NCBI GenBank assembly: GCA_963931925.1 | Contig: OZ007569.1 | Span: 11,552,163-11,616,162 of the forward strand | Source: Onchidella celtica | Lineage: Eukaryota > Mollusca > Gastropoda > Systellommatophora > Onchidiidae | DNA: 64,000 nt | Reading direction: 5' to 3' | Shown here: piece after piece, positions 33,745 through 44,875 of the stretch | Layout: each line of letters begins with the position of its first letter | Numbering within the stretch: position 1 is the first letter of the stretch | Notes under the pieces: generated by a model | Told to the model about the DNA's origin: nothing | Seen by the model: the letters and a program-made list of their open reading frames with translations, nothing else | Database searches by the model: none | Position numbers and translations under genes: made by a program

Positions 33745-34085
33745 CCGTATAGGTACAATGCGCATGACGTCACAGAGTGCTTTTGTTTTGTTCTTCCGCC
33801 AAACAACATGTGGAGTGCTTCACCATGGCGATGGTGCTATTGATTTTGATTCGTTGACTGATTTGCACTGTGAGCACGTAAGACGTTGCGAACCAATCGG
33901 CGGCGAGTGTTAAAAAAGGTTCACTGCAGTAAACAATGACACGTGCGTATACGCACATGGGAGACGTTCGGTCAATTCTTTCATTTCCCTTCCCTTGTTT
34001 ACACGGATGGTAGGGGATTTGACCAGCTTGGATCCATTCTTTCCACCCCTGTCATGATAGTCAACTACCATGCAACAAGCAGGCA
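33745..34085. mobile_element. THAP-exon MITE, copy 2, internally inverted
   Basis: The left end (to about 33809) is in the same orientation as copy 1 and contains a perfect CRE-like TGACGTCA at 33765-33772. From about 33812 to 34083 the sequence is the reverse complement of copy 1 positions 23517-23786, ending in the inverted THAP start. About 45 bp between is lost and the right terminal repeat is missing. The right edge is also the junction with duplication copy 3 (GCAAAACAAAATTTATGGG continues as in 4405). Confidence 0.65.
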
Positions 34086-34609
34086 AAACAAAATTTATGG
34101 GCAGCGAGCCACAATTCTGGTGCCTACACCAGCCTTGGTCAGTTTCATCCCTTCATGCTGGCCACACAGGTACAGGTAGATCCAGCCAGTACCAGAAGGC
34201 ACTCACACGCGATTCAGCTAAAACAAATGGGTCAAAGAACGGAATGCCGTGCTCACTTTTGTCCCTGCACCCAGTGTGAAGGGCTGCCGTCCATAAAAAG
34301 AAAGTACGCCCGATTTTTAGATTTTTGACCCATTCTTTCGTCTTGTACGCCTTTCATGCGCTTGGCTTCACCCCCTCCCCTCTTGCATGAGCCTAGGGCC
34401 ATTATAATGTTGAATGTCCATAATAAAGTATTGATATTCTGAAACTTTAAATGGCAGTTTGCTTAGTCTATTTGACTATTTCATAAGAAACAGTTGGTTT
34501 TTTTTAATCTTACATTCTATTTGTTGAAAAAAAAATGAAAATGAAACTGCAGTAACTGAAATGAGTAAGTACGCTTTGCAGATCCCTTTGTTTTGTTTTC
34601 ATGCGTTGC

Positions 34610-35380
34610 ACCCCCCCCCCCCCCCCAATCGTACAGACTTTATATAGATAACTTCTAACTGCAGTGAGAGAAATGGAGCTTTCCTAATCTCTGTCTATGG
34701 AAACATCCAGGTGGAGAAAGTCAGACGTCATGAGATACTGTTCGGTCCGATTTTTTGGCCTTGGTCAACTATGCAATTAAAATACGGCGATTATCGGGAG
34801 GCACTTAATAATATCTCAATGATCTGGCCAGAGTGAAAGCCGAAAATCAGCTCTGAGGGTCAGAGAGGACACAGAAAGAAAGTGCATTGAAAATGGGCGT
34901 CTGTTAGTCAGTGCTCAGTCGCCGATCATCCACGGAAAGGAAGCCTGAAATCAGCTCAGGACGCTCAATTTCTAGGTCCACCTGACAGGTCACATGAAAA
35001 TTGATTTTGTTGGACAGCATTCTCCCGGAATTTACAAACAATAATTATTATTGAAACTCAACTAGATATGAAAAAAAGCAAATGTACAAACAACGCATAT
35101 CTAACTCTTAAAGAAATAATGTTTCATTCGCATATAAATTCAGAGACATGATATTTGAAGCCCACTGCGTGCACTGATGAAACTAAATCATTTCAGACTG
35201 ATTTTGATTTTGACAAGTATAGCCTACAACGTAAACTGCGGTATATAAAGTAAATAGATCTAATGCGATAAAATGTTAAAAAAAAAAAAAAAGAAAGCAA
35301 AATACAACTACGGTAATTTTTAGAATACAGAACGGTACGGGAGATAATGAAAAAAAGAAATAAAGATATTATTAAGTATG
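34610..35380. other. About 770 bp unique to duplication copy 3
   Basis: Unrelated to copies 1 and 2, starting at a C run and ending before ATTATGCACATAGTGG, where homology resumes. AT-rich, no open frame with a domain, no clear terminal repeats. It replaced the equivalent of about 4940-4985, so it may be an insertion with a deletion. Confidence 0.5.
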
Positions 35381-37902
35381 ATTATGCACATAGTGGTGGA
35401 TCATCTTATAAAAAAAAAATCATGAAAACTGGGGGAGAGGAGCACACTATACCATACTGGTGTAATTCCAACATTTGCTCACAACATTAAAATGTAGAAG
35501 CTTCTCGCAATAGCAGCCGGCAACATCTGCATCAGTTTTTGTCTGCAAATCAAGACATAACAACACACTCATCTACAACAACAACAAAACAATGGCCATC
35601 CAAGATACCGAAAAGATTCGCATGCCATTACATTCCTACTCCCCCCCCCCCCCCCGCCTCTACATGAACACACAAAGTAAAACAAATGCCCGAACCTAAA
35701 GGCGACCGCAGCAAGCGGCCGTCGGCGTTCTCTTTGTGCGGTTGCTTGATGTTTTTGTGCACAATACGTAAAACTTTAAGTGTCCTCGATTTTGACGCAC
35801 ACTTTCTCGGTTCCAAGTGAGGTCACGCTACACAGACACACTTCAACATAATTATCTATCTGGTCAATGTCACATTTACCTGAAGTTGCACGACTAAAAT
35901 GATCCCGCTGGCTCTAGACACACCATGTCGCAAGTTTGGTCGTTGCCTGCATGGCCAATAAATTCACAACGTCCCCACTGAGGGTCATCACCTACCAGAT
36001 CCAAGTGGAATGCCTCACGTGTATTACACAATGAGAATGACCACGTGGAATTTATGTGCGTGAGTTTGTTCTTTTGTTCGCTTAGATCTGAGTGCATGGG
36101 TAGCTTTCTGCAAGCCATGAAGTTTGAAATGACATAATAAACTCGATGAAAGCTGAGAGATGAACGAAATGTTTGTGCAAAACTAATTTAAACCAGTTTC
36201 CTTCACTTTGGACGTTTGAACAAGGTAAGTAAGACAGACATATAGAGTACTGAATGACAGATTACCAGCAGTTGTGTTGAGGTCTTTCTTTTGATTGATC
36301 AGGATTAGTTTGTTTCTTTAATGGGGTGGAGGGGGGGGGGGTCGGCAAGTTGGTCTAGCTAGAGGCAAGGTGTTCTCTTATGATACCTGCTTCTGTTCCC
36401 GGTCGGTGCAGGCATATTGGAAATTTGGGGGAATTTCCTGTCCCTGATCCCATGGTAGATAGGATCGACCACCTATTCTTCTAGGATAAAGACGAAAATC
36501 TCGGCCTAACAAAGCCCACTGCCCGGGAAAAATCAAACAGAAAAAAAATGACCAGCTGTTGTGACTGTCGCCTTTCTAACAGGAAACTTATGGCGAAGAG
36601 AAAAAAAATGAAAACACAAAATCTAACATCGAGGCGACACTGTAAAGAAATAGAACCTCTTGAAAAACCATTAGTTCTGACATTGAGTCTCATGCTTTGA
36701 AACATTTTTACAACGTAGAAGTTACAGATATTATTATGTTTGAGCACAGCTACAAATCAGGTCTGTACCATAGCGTAATTTTATGTCAGGTGTCACATAG
36801 ATTTTCATTGTTTGTAATTTATCTTCCATCGTCTTTCGTCGATCATTTATGGTTTACCATTTTTTATTCTTGGAGCGATAGCCGTTCATTGACGTCCGTT
36901 CAATTTCTGTTTATATTCAGATTTTATTTTTAACGTTTATTTGTAACCGGAGCCAGGAATGGATCTGGATTCCGCTGTTGTGCGCTGTTGATGGCGAGAA
37001 CAGCAAAAGAGAAAAAAAAGAAAATGAAGCCACGTCCAATCTATCTGACCAGGTTGGAGAAGAGTCAGTTCCTACTTCTCTTTCCAAAACTTTTGGCGCA
37101 TCCAAAGGTCCTTCAGCTTCACCCACTCGTCGGTAAAATCCTTCAACCAGCACACACATGTGAAAGCGCTAATTTCGCCGCATAGGCTAGCTCCTGAGTG
37201 TTATGTGGTAAACTCTTGAATTAATGACACAACAAAGACATATATACACCTATGATTACTTCCAGATGAAGAGATTCTATAGGAGAAAAAACACGAACTC
37301 ATAATAAAATTAATGCATATGATACAAACTACTTTTGATTTATTCTCGACAGGCTTGTAAGCTGAAGTGTGTGTATTCCAGTTATGATGTAAAATCTTTC
37401 AAGGTTTAGGCACTGCGTGAAATATCTTCCAGTTTGGAAAGTTGATCAAAATCTCCAAAGTGCCTAGACGTTTCTGGAAAAGCACTGATTGAGTTCAGGA
37501 AATCAATAGTCTAAACCTGAAACGTTCACCGATATCTGATTTATTCCTTAAAATTTCATTCATTATTTACATGTTTTTGCATTTTTATGCAATGGTTAAT
37601 GCACAACTTAATTAAAGAAAACATAGCAATTTCCAATCTCTAACCGTTGAAAGCTTTGAAACAAGAAACAGTATCAAATCTCAGGATTAAGACGGGTCTG
37701 GTAGAATTTCAAAGTCCCACATACTGGGCTCAGAGGATTGACTTAGACGTGGTCGCCAGCTGTTTAACGTCCTCTTTGTTAGTAATCTGTCAATGACACA
37801 CAAGAAAAGTCCGGCAATAAAGTCTCACGGCTACAGGCCATAACTGAAACATGGATACTGACACAAAAAAGAAACGTATTTCTGAAATGAAGTATTGTAA
37901 CT

Positions 37903-38337
37903 TTATATGTTATGGGCGTATTTCCTAGAAATTTGGCACATTGATAGGCACTTCATTAAATTGTGCAGTGATGCTAAATTTTGTAATCTAATAAATAAGA
38001 AATTCTGCGCATCCATGGGACGTAATTCCGAATGGTTAGATCGGGGGTCGAAAGCCCACCCACAGACTCTATTGCCAACGGGCAAGTTGGTAGCAGTCTG
38101 AGATACCGTTAGAAAAGGTTCGATAACGTGTTGTCTCGCAATAAGTCGACTATGGGCTGCAGTTGTTCGCCTTGGTCGACCTGTCCGGGGGCGCTCGGCA
38201 ACAGTTCCAGTGGCATGAAACCGCTCTTGAAGTCTTCTGATGGTGGTCATATGAACCTCTAAACTCCTTGCCACACCATTAACTGACCACACCGCCGGCA
38301 GATTGCCGATAGCAATATTTTCCTGATCATGTTTCAA
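37903..38337 (-). pseudogene. Tc1/mariner transposase N-terminal fragment, copy 3
   Basis: Same helix-turn-helix region as copy 2 (SLEVHMTTIRRLQE, GRPRRTT), with only one or two differences there, and again without a catalytic domain. No ATG at the beginning. It lies in the part of copy 3 that is nearly identical to copy 2. Confidence 0.8.
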
Positions 38338-38738
38338 TCGAACTATGTTATAAGTGTGAAACAGAGAGTGAGGAACACCGCTAAGTTAGGGTAGTTCTCA
38401 TGTTACAGTGGTATCAATTTCATGCACAGCTTTCTGGTTAATGTTTGAGAAACAGGAAATAATAAAGGTCATTAACTGTTATGATTGTGTAGTTGGTAAC
38501 TGAAGTCCATTTATAAAGCGTCAAAGTGACAAATAGCTTAAACTAAGATACTTAGCAAACTTTCCTTCGTTCACAGTTCGACCCTACAACTTAAGGTCTT
38601 GGTTTCAGGCGGATCTGTGCTCTCGCCATTTGCGCCCAGTAACAGCTTGATGTGCTTTGCACGCAAGACTTTTTGCACACAGGTCTTTATGCAGGAGTAT
38701 ATTGTCTGTTTTGGAGTGTAGGTGGACTTAAGCATGGT

Positions 38739-38922
38739 GTAGCAATTGGCATCAAATTGGCCGTCAACAGACGCCAGATGAAAGGTAAACGGGCTAAATC
38801 AATCAAGGGTGTCGACACTAATGTTAACAAGATGCTTCTTGTCGTATGTATCTTTTCGACAATCATCAATATTCCTCTGCTCACTTTTGAGATGATTCTA
38901 AACTTAAACCCTCATCACTTTA
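38739..38922 (+). pseudogene. R2 scrap: end of TM5 to TM6
   Basis: About 180 bp of R2-type coding sequence (AIGIKLAVNRRQMKGKRAK through STIINIPL to LNLNP). It matches R2b at the diagnostic codon (GTCGACACT rather than GACTCT of R2a). On the left it joins spacer sequence at the short overlap TGTAG; on the right it runs into a repeat with GATTTGCACTGT. A deletion of about 3.4 kb relative to copy 2 explains the left join. It also creates a chimeric open frame of 100 codons from ATG 38652. Confidence 0.85.
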
Positions 38923-39620
38923 CTGATTTGCACTGTTCGCTTTTCGTTCATTAACAAGAATTAAAATGTTTGTCAGCAAAATAAACATGCAAGAAACAGT
39001 AAAAGCTGGCCCACACCTACAAGTAGGCATGACAAGTTTGACGTGATACAAGCGGAATGGCACTGGCAGCATGTAAGTTGTGGCGTTACTTGAAGGGCTC
39101 CATTTGGTTTGGCCTGAAGGAGACCAAGTTCGGTTTGGTGTTTTCTCGTCATGCCAGCATGCACCACCGTGTTTCCCCCCCCCCTCCCCTCGCTTGCCCA
39201 CGGTCTTGATCTTGTAAATGTATGTGTACATGGCATACGAAGTCTTATAAACAATTTTAACTGGAACACTTTAAAGTTGAAAATGAAGGGAAGGTACTTT
39301 GGTTTAATCTTACCTTTGATTTAAAGGGGTATAAACCCAAAGATTAAGGAGACAACTGATCTAAATTTCTTTTTGGTTTAACCCATGATTTCGGCTTATT
39401 TTGGTCTCAGAGTGTTCCTCTGTTAACATTTATTATTTTTTCCATTACAAACGTTATTTTTCAAAATGCACACGTCTTAATTCAATGCAATGATGGGTTT
39501 GTATAATTATGTAGCCTAATGTTCTGTCCGTCTATATCTCTGTCTGTCTATATGTAAATTTATTTACATGCCTGTCTACTGGTAACATGATTAATTGCAT
39601 GTGAATTGCAAAAACAATGC
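38923..39620. other. Intergenic DNA after copy 3
   Basis: Begins with a short repeat also seen at 24632-24715, then unassigned AT-rich DNA with a C run (about 39176-39189). The small minus-strand frames have no recognisable domain. Confidence 0.45.
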
Positions 39621-39627
39621 ACTGTGG

Positions 39628-39710
39628 CGTCGGTGTCGTGATGGTACGCTCTTGGCCTACTGATGGGAAGATCGTGGGTTCAAAACCACGTTGCACTAGG
39701 CTCGACGTTG
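39628..39710 (+). repeat. tRNA-derived SINE head
   Basis: GTGTCGTGATGGTA resembles an internal pol III A box. GGGTTCAAAACC is a good B box, set in a perfect 5-bp stem (CGTGG/CCACG) as in a T arm. The spacing of about 45 bp between boxes is that of a tRNA. The acceptor stem does not pair and the anticodon arm is degenerate, so this is a SINE head rather than a tRNA gene. Confidence 0.5.
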
Positions 39711-40186
39711 AGCCCGTACAGTGTGGCCACATGTCGAGCCTCGCTACCAGCTCGCTGTGATCAGGCGACGGTCGTGTTATGAGCGATGGAGCTTGGGTGG
39801 CCACACCACTAGCTATGGATTTACAAGCTACAGGCTAGCCCTTAGCTGGGCAATAGCTCATGGTGTGGACTGTTCAATCGATTATAGCTAGCTCAGTAGC
39901 TCGCTTGTAGCTCGCTGAGATTCATACAGCTAGTCTATGGACCTTGTTGGGCCGGAATAAACTCGACTTATTTTTAATGCAACTATTAAGATAACTCACA
40001 AACTAGCTACGGTATATTCATTTTGCTTCATTTCATCCTCCACACAGTAAATAAATTGAATGAACAACAACAAGATATAATAGATAAAAAATAACAGTTT
40101 ATTAAAAGAAAAAAAATAAGAACAAAAGCATTTACGTTCGTTCATAAGTGCGATAACACTCTTCGTCGACGAAAACCGCACTCTGT

Positions 40187-41233
40187 GTGGTGGCTGTTGA
40201 CGGAATATTTTCAAGATCTGAGCTACAAACTCAACTTGACGCAAACATTGCTGAACTCCCAACAGGCTCTGGTCTACGGAATTCAAACTTCCGGCTTCCC
40301 TATTTTCTCATCGGAGACACAGCCCATGCTCTAAAACCTTATCTAATAGTTACCATCAATTCAAAGTTAACGCGTGATCTGAAAATATTTACTTATCGTC
40401 ATTCGCGAACAAGGCGTTGTATGCCTTCGGGGTTCTAGCAGCAAAATGGCGAGTGTTGAAGACGGCCATATCAACTGTTAAGATTGTCCTTGCTACCGTC
40501 GCATTGCTTGGTAGTCCATCGGGATCCGATGATGACGTTGTTTCTCTGCTCTCAGCGATGGCGTCGCATGCGGCTCCACAGAACGAAGCTGGAAGAGGTG
40601 CCTGCAGGTGTCGCATTGAAAGTTTGTATTTTTGGACCGAGGTGGACGCTGCCCTGTGGCGTCTGTCCCTTGCCGCAGCGAGTCGCTGTCGCCGGTCCTC
40701 CTCAAAGGCAGTGGTTGACTTGGAAATGAGAGACCTCCATCCTGATCTATTGGAGGCACACGCTTCCAGCTGGCGTGGCTGAATGCCGCTCCACTTGAGG
40801 TTGTTTTTCAAGGTGTCCTTGTACCTCAGTTTTGGGCGTCCTTGTTTGCGCGAACCCTCTTCCAGCTCTCCATACATGACTTGTCTGGGTATGCGGCTGT
40901 CATCCATTCGTACTACATGGCCTGTCCAGCGCATCTGAGCCTTCAGCAGTATCGACTCAATGCTTGTGGAGCCAGCTCTGTCTAGCACCTCCTGGTTGGT
41001 GACTCTGTCCTGCCAGCGGATGTTCATAATCATCCGCAATTATTGACATTAAAAGTTTGAACAGAATGGAAACAGAACACAAAGAGTGGGATGATGCTCC
41101 AGCCCAAGATGGTGATAGGCGGGTGAGGCGCTACCAAGGTCGACCAGGACAACATGCAACATGGATGAGAGAGCAACTGGTGCAATATTTTGTTGGTCCT
41201 GGTGCCGTGGCTTGGCAAGAAAATTATATGTAA
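40187..41233 (+). pseudogene. PIF/Harbinger transposase C-terminal part, split and mutated
   Basis: 40187-40430 reads VDGIFSRSEL, then PYFLIGDTAHALKPYL and FTYRHSRTRR. This is the central part of the DDE nuclease with the GD catalytic Asp. A short deletion near 40425 shifts the frame and removes the position where the catalytic Glu (VENAFG-type motif) should be. AFGVLAAKWRVLK continues in the next frame to about 40503. A LINE fragment then interrupts. The C-terminus resumes at 41066-41233 (RRYQGRPGQHATWMREQL, ending ENYM, stop). No ATG start is visible; clearly dead. Confidence 0.7.
40505..41039 (-). pseudogene. LINE reverse-transcriptase C-terminal fragment
   Basis: Minus strand: NIRWQDRVTNQEVLDRAG, then MRWTGHVVRM, KQGRPKLRYKD and LKWSGI. 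This is the conserved tail found after the RT domain in jockey/CR1-like LINEs. The terminal zinc-finger (FQCDTC ... H) is in a different frame (read from 40759 to 40493), so a frameshift lies near 40630. It is 5'-truncated at about 41039. It lies inside, and antisense to, the Harbinger transposase, so it inserted later. Confidence 0.8.
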
Positions 41234-41957
41234 ATTTCTTCTATGAATATTACTCAAAGGTGATGTTTTGTTTTGTTGTTGTTGTTTTAATTTCTTCCAC
41301 TGCAATGTGAAAAGTCTAATATTATTAATGAAGAAATATAAATATTGGTCGCAAGCGAATGTACAAAAATTACATTGAAGCTACGTTGAAAATCATTAAT
41401 ATCTCAATTAATATCGAAGAGAAAAACGGTATTTTCCACCTTTCATTGCGGCTGGTTGAAAAAAAAAATAATTAATTTATAGATACAGTCCTATTACATG
41501 TATACTTATTGTTCATTTTTTTTTTATCTGCTCAAAATATCTCAGCACTTTCTTGCGATCAATTCAGTTGGGGATCGAAATCAACACAATTATTACAAAA
41601 TAAAATGAGCATCAAGACCTTCCAAAATATGCCCACACACGCCTTTACGCCTTCTGATGCGTAATGTGATATTTTGTAGAATTGAAGGCTCACCGGTTAA
41701 AAAAGCCTTTTATTTATGATGTGCTTGAAAAAGACTCTAGGTAGAAAGTGAAGGTGCGCAAAAACCTCACGCCTACAGGAGGGCACGAGGTCACGACACA
41801 TCGCTTGAGCGACGAGCGATGTTAAATGGCAAGTTATTTATCGTCGCTCGTAGCGAGCACCTAGCTAGCGGTAATCGCTAGTTATGCATTTATTTCCGTC
41901 GCTTCGCTACAGTGTAGCTCACCGCTTGGCTCATCGCTAGACATGTGGCCACACACT

Positions 41958-44283
41958 TAGGAACGGCTTATACACATTTCTCCTCACCGCACTTAGATGT
42001 TAATTGAGCACCTGGCGTCGGGCAGTGAGAGATCTTTTCAGTATATGAGTGCGATGGGCTTTTCAAAAAGCTGTTGCACTGTATGCTCGTCGTGGAGCTG
42101 AGATGGTGCTGGAATGAATTAGCCCGCCAGGGATTCCTTGTAAAGCGCATTGAGCATGATTTCCTGGATAATGCGCTATATGAGAGCTCAAGTTTGTTTG
42201 TTTATTTGTTTCTTTTAAACGCAAATTAAATACAAAATAAATATTGTGTACTTACCCTCAAATACTCTTGAGAAAGTGATTCCATAATATGTTGATAAAT
42301 TTCTGGAATAATCCGCCCCAGTGCTTGTGGAGATATCCGTGTTGAAAATTTTAAGTCTTCATAACTGCATCCTCAAAGTCAAAATTGGGCAAAAAGAAAA
42401 GGTTGTATGTTCCGAAACCCTGCGTGAGAAATAAAACCCAAACAATACAAAGCAAACTAAAGAGAAGACAGAAAATACATCAAATTTTCGGCTTTCGCCT
42501 TTTTCAAGTGAAAAAAAATCGAACCATAAAAGACTTCAACAGGAACGAAGCGGAACAGTTTACTTAGTTGCGAGTTCTTGCTTCGTTAGCAGCACCAAAG
42601 CACGTCCGTCCGCCAAAAGCATGGAAGCTCGAAGTGACGCATTTGGTTAGTAACCAAGATGAAGGCGCCATATATAGTGCCTCAGAGCACAAGACAAGGA
42701 TGGTGCGCAATGTCGGGAGTCGCAGTAAAGGAAAAGAAAAAGAAAAAGAGATTAAGAAAAAAATATAATTAAAAATTAAGAAAAATATCTAGCCCTGCTG
42801 CGACCCCACTTCCTGTAGCTTAAAACCTAAAAGTGGGTGTTAAACATTCGTGAGAGCTAATTGACTGTCTTAGCACCGTGTCTTCTTTTTCAATCAAAGG
42901 GCTCAATACTCATGGAAGCCCTAAGCAAATATCTTCAGTCATGCGAAGGAAATTATACAAGTGTGTCGGATATACTCTCAACTCTTCTAACAAATTTGTG
43001 TGATTATATTTAGATCTTTTTAGTAACCAATTTTGGGCCCACAGTGATCTCTTCTTCCTTCGTCTTTTCATCACAAAATGGACAGAAAGAGCACACAAAA
43101 CGATTAACTCGACGCTCCTGGAAGCCATTTCTGAAGCAATTTGTGCAAATAAAACTGGCTGGGAAGGATGAACGTTGCTTGAGGCGTGGTTGCACAAGTG
43201 AATTTGATTCGATCCACTTGATCAAATCCACTTGTAGGCGTACGGCCAGCTTTCGAACTCTTAAGTTCTCAGTTATTCACAGTGAGAATTCGAATCGATA
43301 AAATACAAACATTCATCACGATAAAGGTAAATACGTGTGAATAGGGGATTTGTGAACATCATATTATAATGGAGCTTGGGCCCAACTTTGCGACCGCAAA
43401 GGCTTTTTTACTACGCAACGTAGAGAAATGAAACTTGGCACATGTATGTTAAATTTATTAAGCCTGTACGTGTCGAGCTCATTTTTTCCCGAAACTCTTT
43501 ACTTTTCCCAGAAATTCAGTTATAATTATCAGTTATCAATTCATGATTGCGAATACGACGTGATAATGTACTTCCGTCAATTTCGTCATTTCCGCCTCTT
43601 ATCGGAAATGTAAACTAGAGCTCACGATCCAGCCACGCCAAGAAAACGTTGGTAGTGATACCGAGTTTTGTGTTATACAGATGAGGTGAGTGCCATTCAT
43701 TCATACCAAGAAAACTGTGCGTAAATATTTAGATCATTTTTTACGAATACACGAGCCCATGAAAAATGCTCGGTGCGCACTACTGTGCACTGTGTACTAC
43801 TGTAATACTATCCTATTTATCTATTGATCGCCGATTTTATGTGGATGACCCAAAGTGTCTCGACATCAATGTCTTTGTGCTGATTCCTTTCGGTCTGGAG
43901 TGGTGAGCTTTGTTTTTTACCATTCGAAGAATGGGGCAGTTACTAATACTTTTAATGCTGGATGGACAGCTACGCATACGGTACTTAAATTTTGATGGTT
44001 AATGAAACTAATCTACACAAGTTTCATTTGTAATGCTTCACGCGCTTACTCAGTTACTGAGCGAAAGCTTATTATGTACCTGTGTGGGTGTGTATGTGGC
44101 TTTGTGCGACAGTCACTCTTGATGTCTCACATTGGCATTATCAAACATTATGCCTATTGCACAATCACCTGTTACCTACCACCTGAACAAAGAAATGAAC
44201 AGACTGAATAAATTGACAAAGAATGACTATGGGACGTAGTTTGGTCCATAATTTTCTCATAGAATGATATAACTGGTAGATGT
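41958..44283. other. Repeat-rich intergenic DNA
   Basis: A SINE-tail-like motif occurs at about 42135-42185 (GTAAAGCGCATTGAGC, ATAATGCGCTATAT). A Harbinger N-terminal fragment is at 42910-43197 and a 110-bp repeat at 43258-43365 is shared with 24716-24830. Otherwise nothing recognisable; the frame 42568-42768 is lysine-rich at its end by low complexity. Confidence 0.45.
42910..43197 (-). pseudogene. PIF/Harbinger-type transposase N-terminal fragment
   Basis: Minus-strand frame with KRRRKKRSLWAQNWLLKR, then NHTNLLEELR and LYNFLRMTEDI. This is the conserved block ahead of the DDE domain of Harbinger nucleases. The frame ends soon after at a stop and no catalytic domain follows. It is in the opposite orientation to the C-terminal piece at 40187-41233, so it is probably a separate insertion or an inverted part. 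Confidence 0.6.
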
Positions 44284-44850
44284 TTAGAAACCAGACAGCT
44301 TCATGTCTGTCTTTTTATTATGTCCCCTTAGCCTGGTCCAGATTTCTTTGTTCGTTTGTAGCACAGACAGAGCTAGGCAGTTTTTCGGTTGTTTATAGGT
44401 TGTCACCTTTTCTTTTCTTTTGTCTTCCTTGGGTGGTTCTGAAAACCGTCTGTCTATGAACAATACTAAGTTCTTCGATATGGGATCTCCTATCTCATTG
44501 TCCATTTCAAATATAGGGTTCGCTTCTTTAAACCAGTCAATATCAATGACTGAGATTTCCCCAGGATCATGTTTCGCGGTAGGCGAGGCTCCACCTTCAT
44601 CTCAGGAATTTCCTGCTATCGCTGCCATTAGAAATTCCTCACCTGACGAAAGTTGTGCGGAGTCAGATAATGCGACTTCTGTGCCTCTCCCTTTTCCCTC
44701 GCTCTTTTTTGCTGGTGTTTTCTTTCTCTTGTTCATTCCTGATCGGCTCCGTGTTGATGAAACTGGTGATAAGGACGATGTAGCTGACGAAGAGGAAGAG
44801 GATGATGAGGACGACGAACGTTTACGCTTCAGAAGGCTGTATAAAATAAT
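44284..44850 (-). pseudogene. DIRS/Ngaro-like Gag fragment with an internal stop
   Basis: The minus-strand frame (continuous from 44892 except one TGA at 44602-44604) starts with a poly-Ser/Lys region (KRKRSSSSS). It then has DPISKNLVLFIDRRFS, KQPKNC, TNKEIWTRLR and KKTDMKLSG. The order (PI..KL, RRFS, P.NC, N.EIW..L) resembles the N-terminal protein of tyrosine-recombinase retrotransposons of animals. A stop follows at 44284. The + strand 149-codon frame (44420-44869), rich in D/E, is its antisense shadow. No RT or recombinase is nearby. Confidence 0.5.
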
Positions 44851-44875
44851 TGCCCAGAAGGCTGTATAAAACAAT

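Larger units (their letters stand above)
34083..38740. repeat. Copy 3 of the segmental duplication (partial)
   Basis: Begins at the equivalent of 4405 in copy 1 and runs to the equivalent of about 29890 in copy 2. The left part (34.1-37.7 kb) is noticeably diverged from both other copies. The right part (about 37.8-38.74 kb) is almost identical to copy 2, so the block is a mosaic. A stretch at about 34610-35380 (starting with a C run) replaces the right arm of the 31-bp inverted repeat with unrelated DNA. It contains a damaged coding-like repeat (about 36350-36620) and a Tc1 scrap. C runs occur at about 34610 and 35641. Confidence 0.8.
39719..41957. mobile_element. Remnant DNA transposon with PIF/Harbinger-like transposase end
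   Basis: GTGTGGCCACATGTC at 39721-39735 is repeated in inverse at 41940-41954. Both ends are followed inward by many AGCTCGCT/AGCGAC motifs (39740-39940 and 41790-41940). Between them lie pieces of a Harbinger-type transposase (40187-40503 and 41066-41233) split by an antisense LINE tail. No exact target duplication is visible (TAC on the left, TAG on the right). Whether the inverted ends and the transposase belong to one element is inference. Confidence 0.5.

Noticed and set aside
40417..40782. 121-codon + strand ORF
   Set aside because: Starts in the Harbinger remnant and continues through the antisense of the LINE tail; a chance fusion.
44420..44869. 149-codon + strand ORF with an acidic tail
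   Set aside because: It is antisense to the Gag-like frame, and the D/E tail is the complement of a poly-Ser/Lys stretch. No domain.
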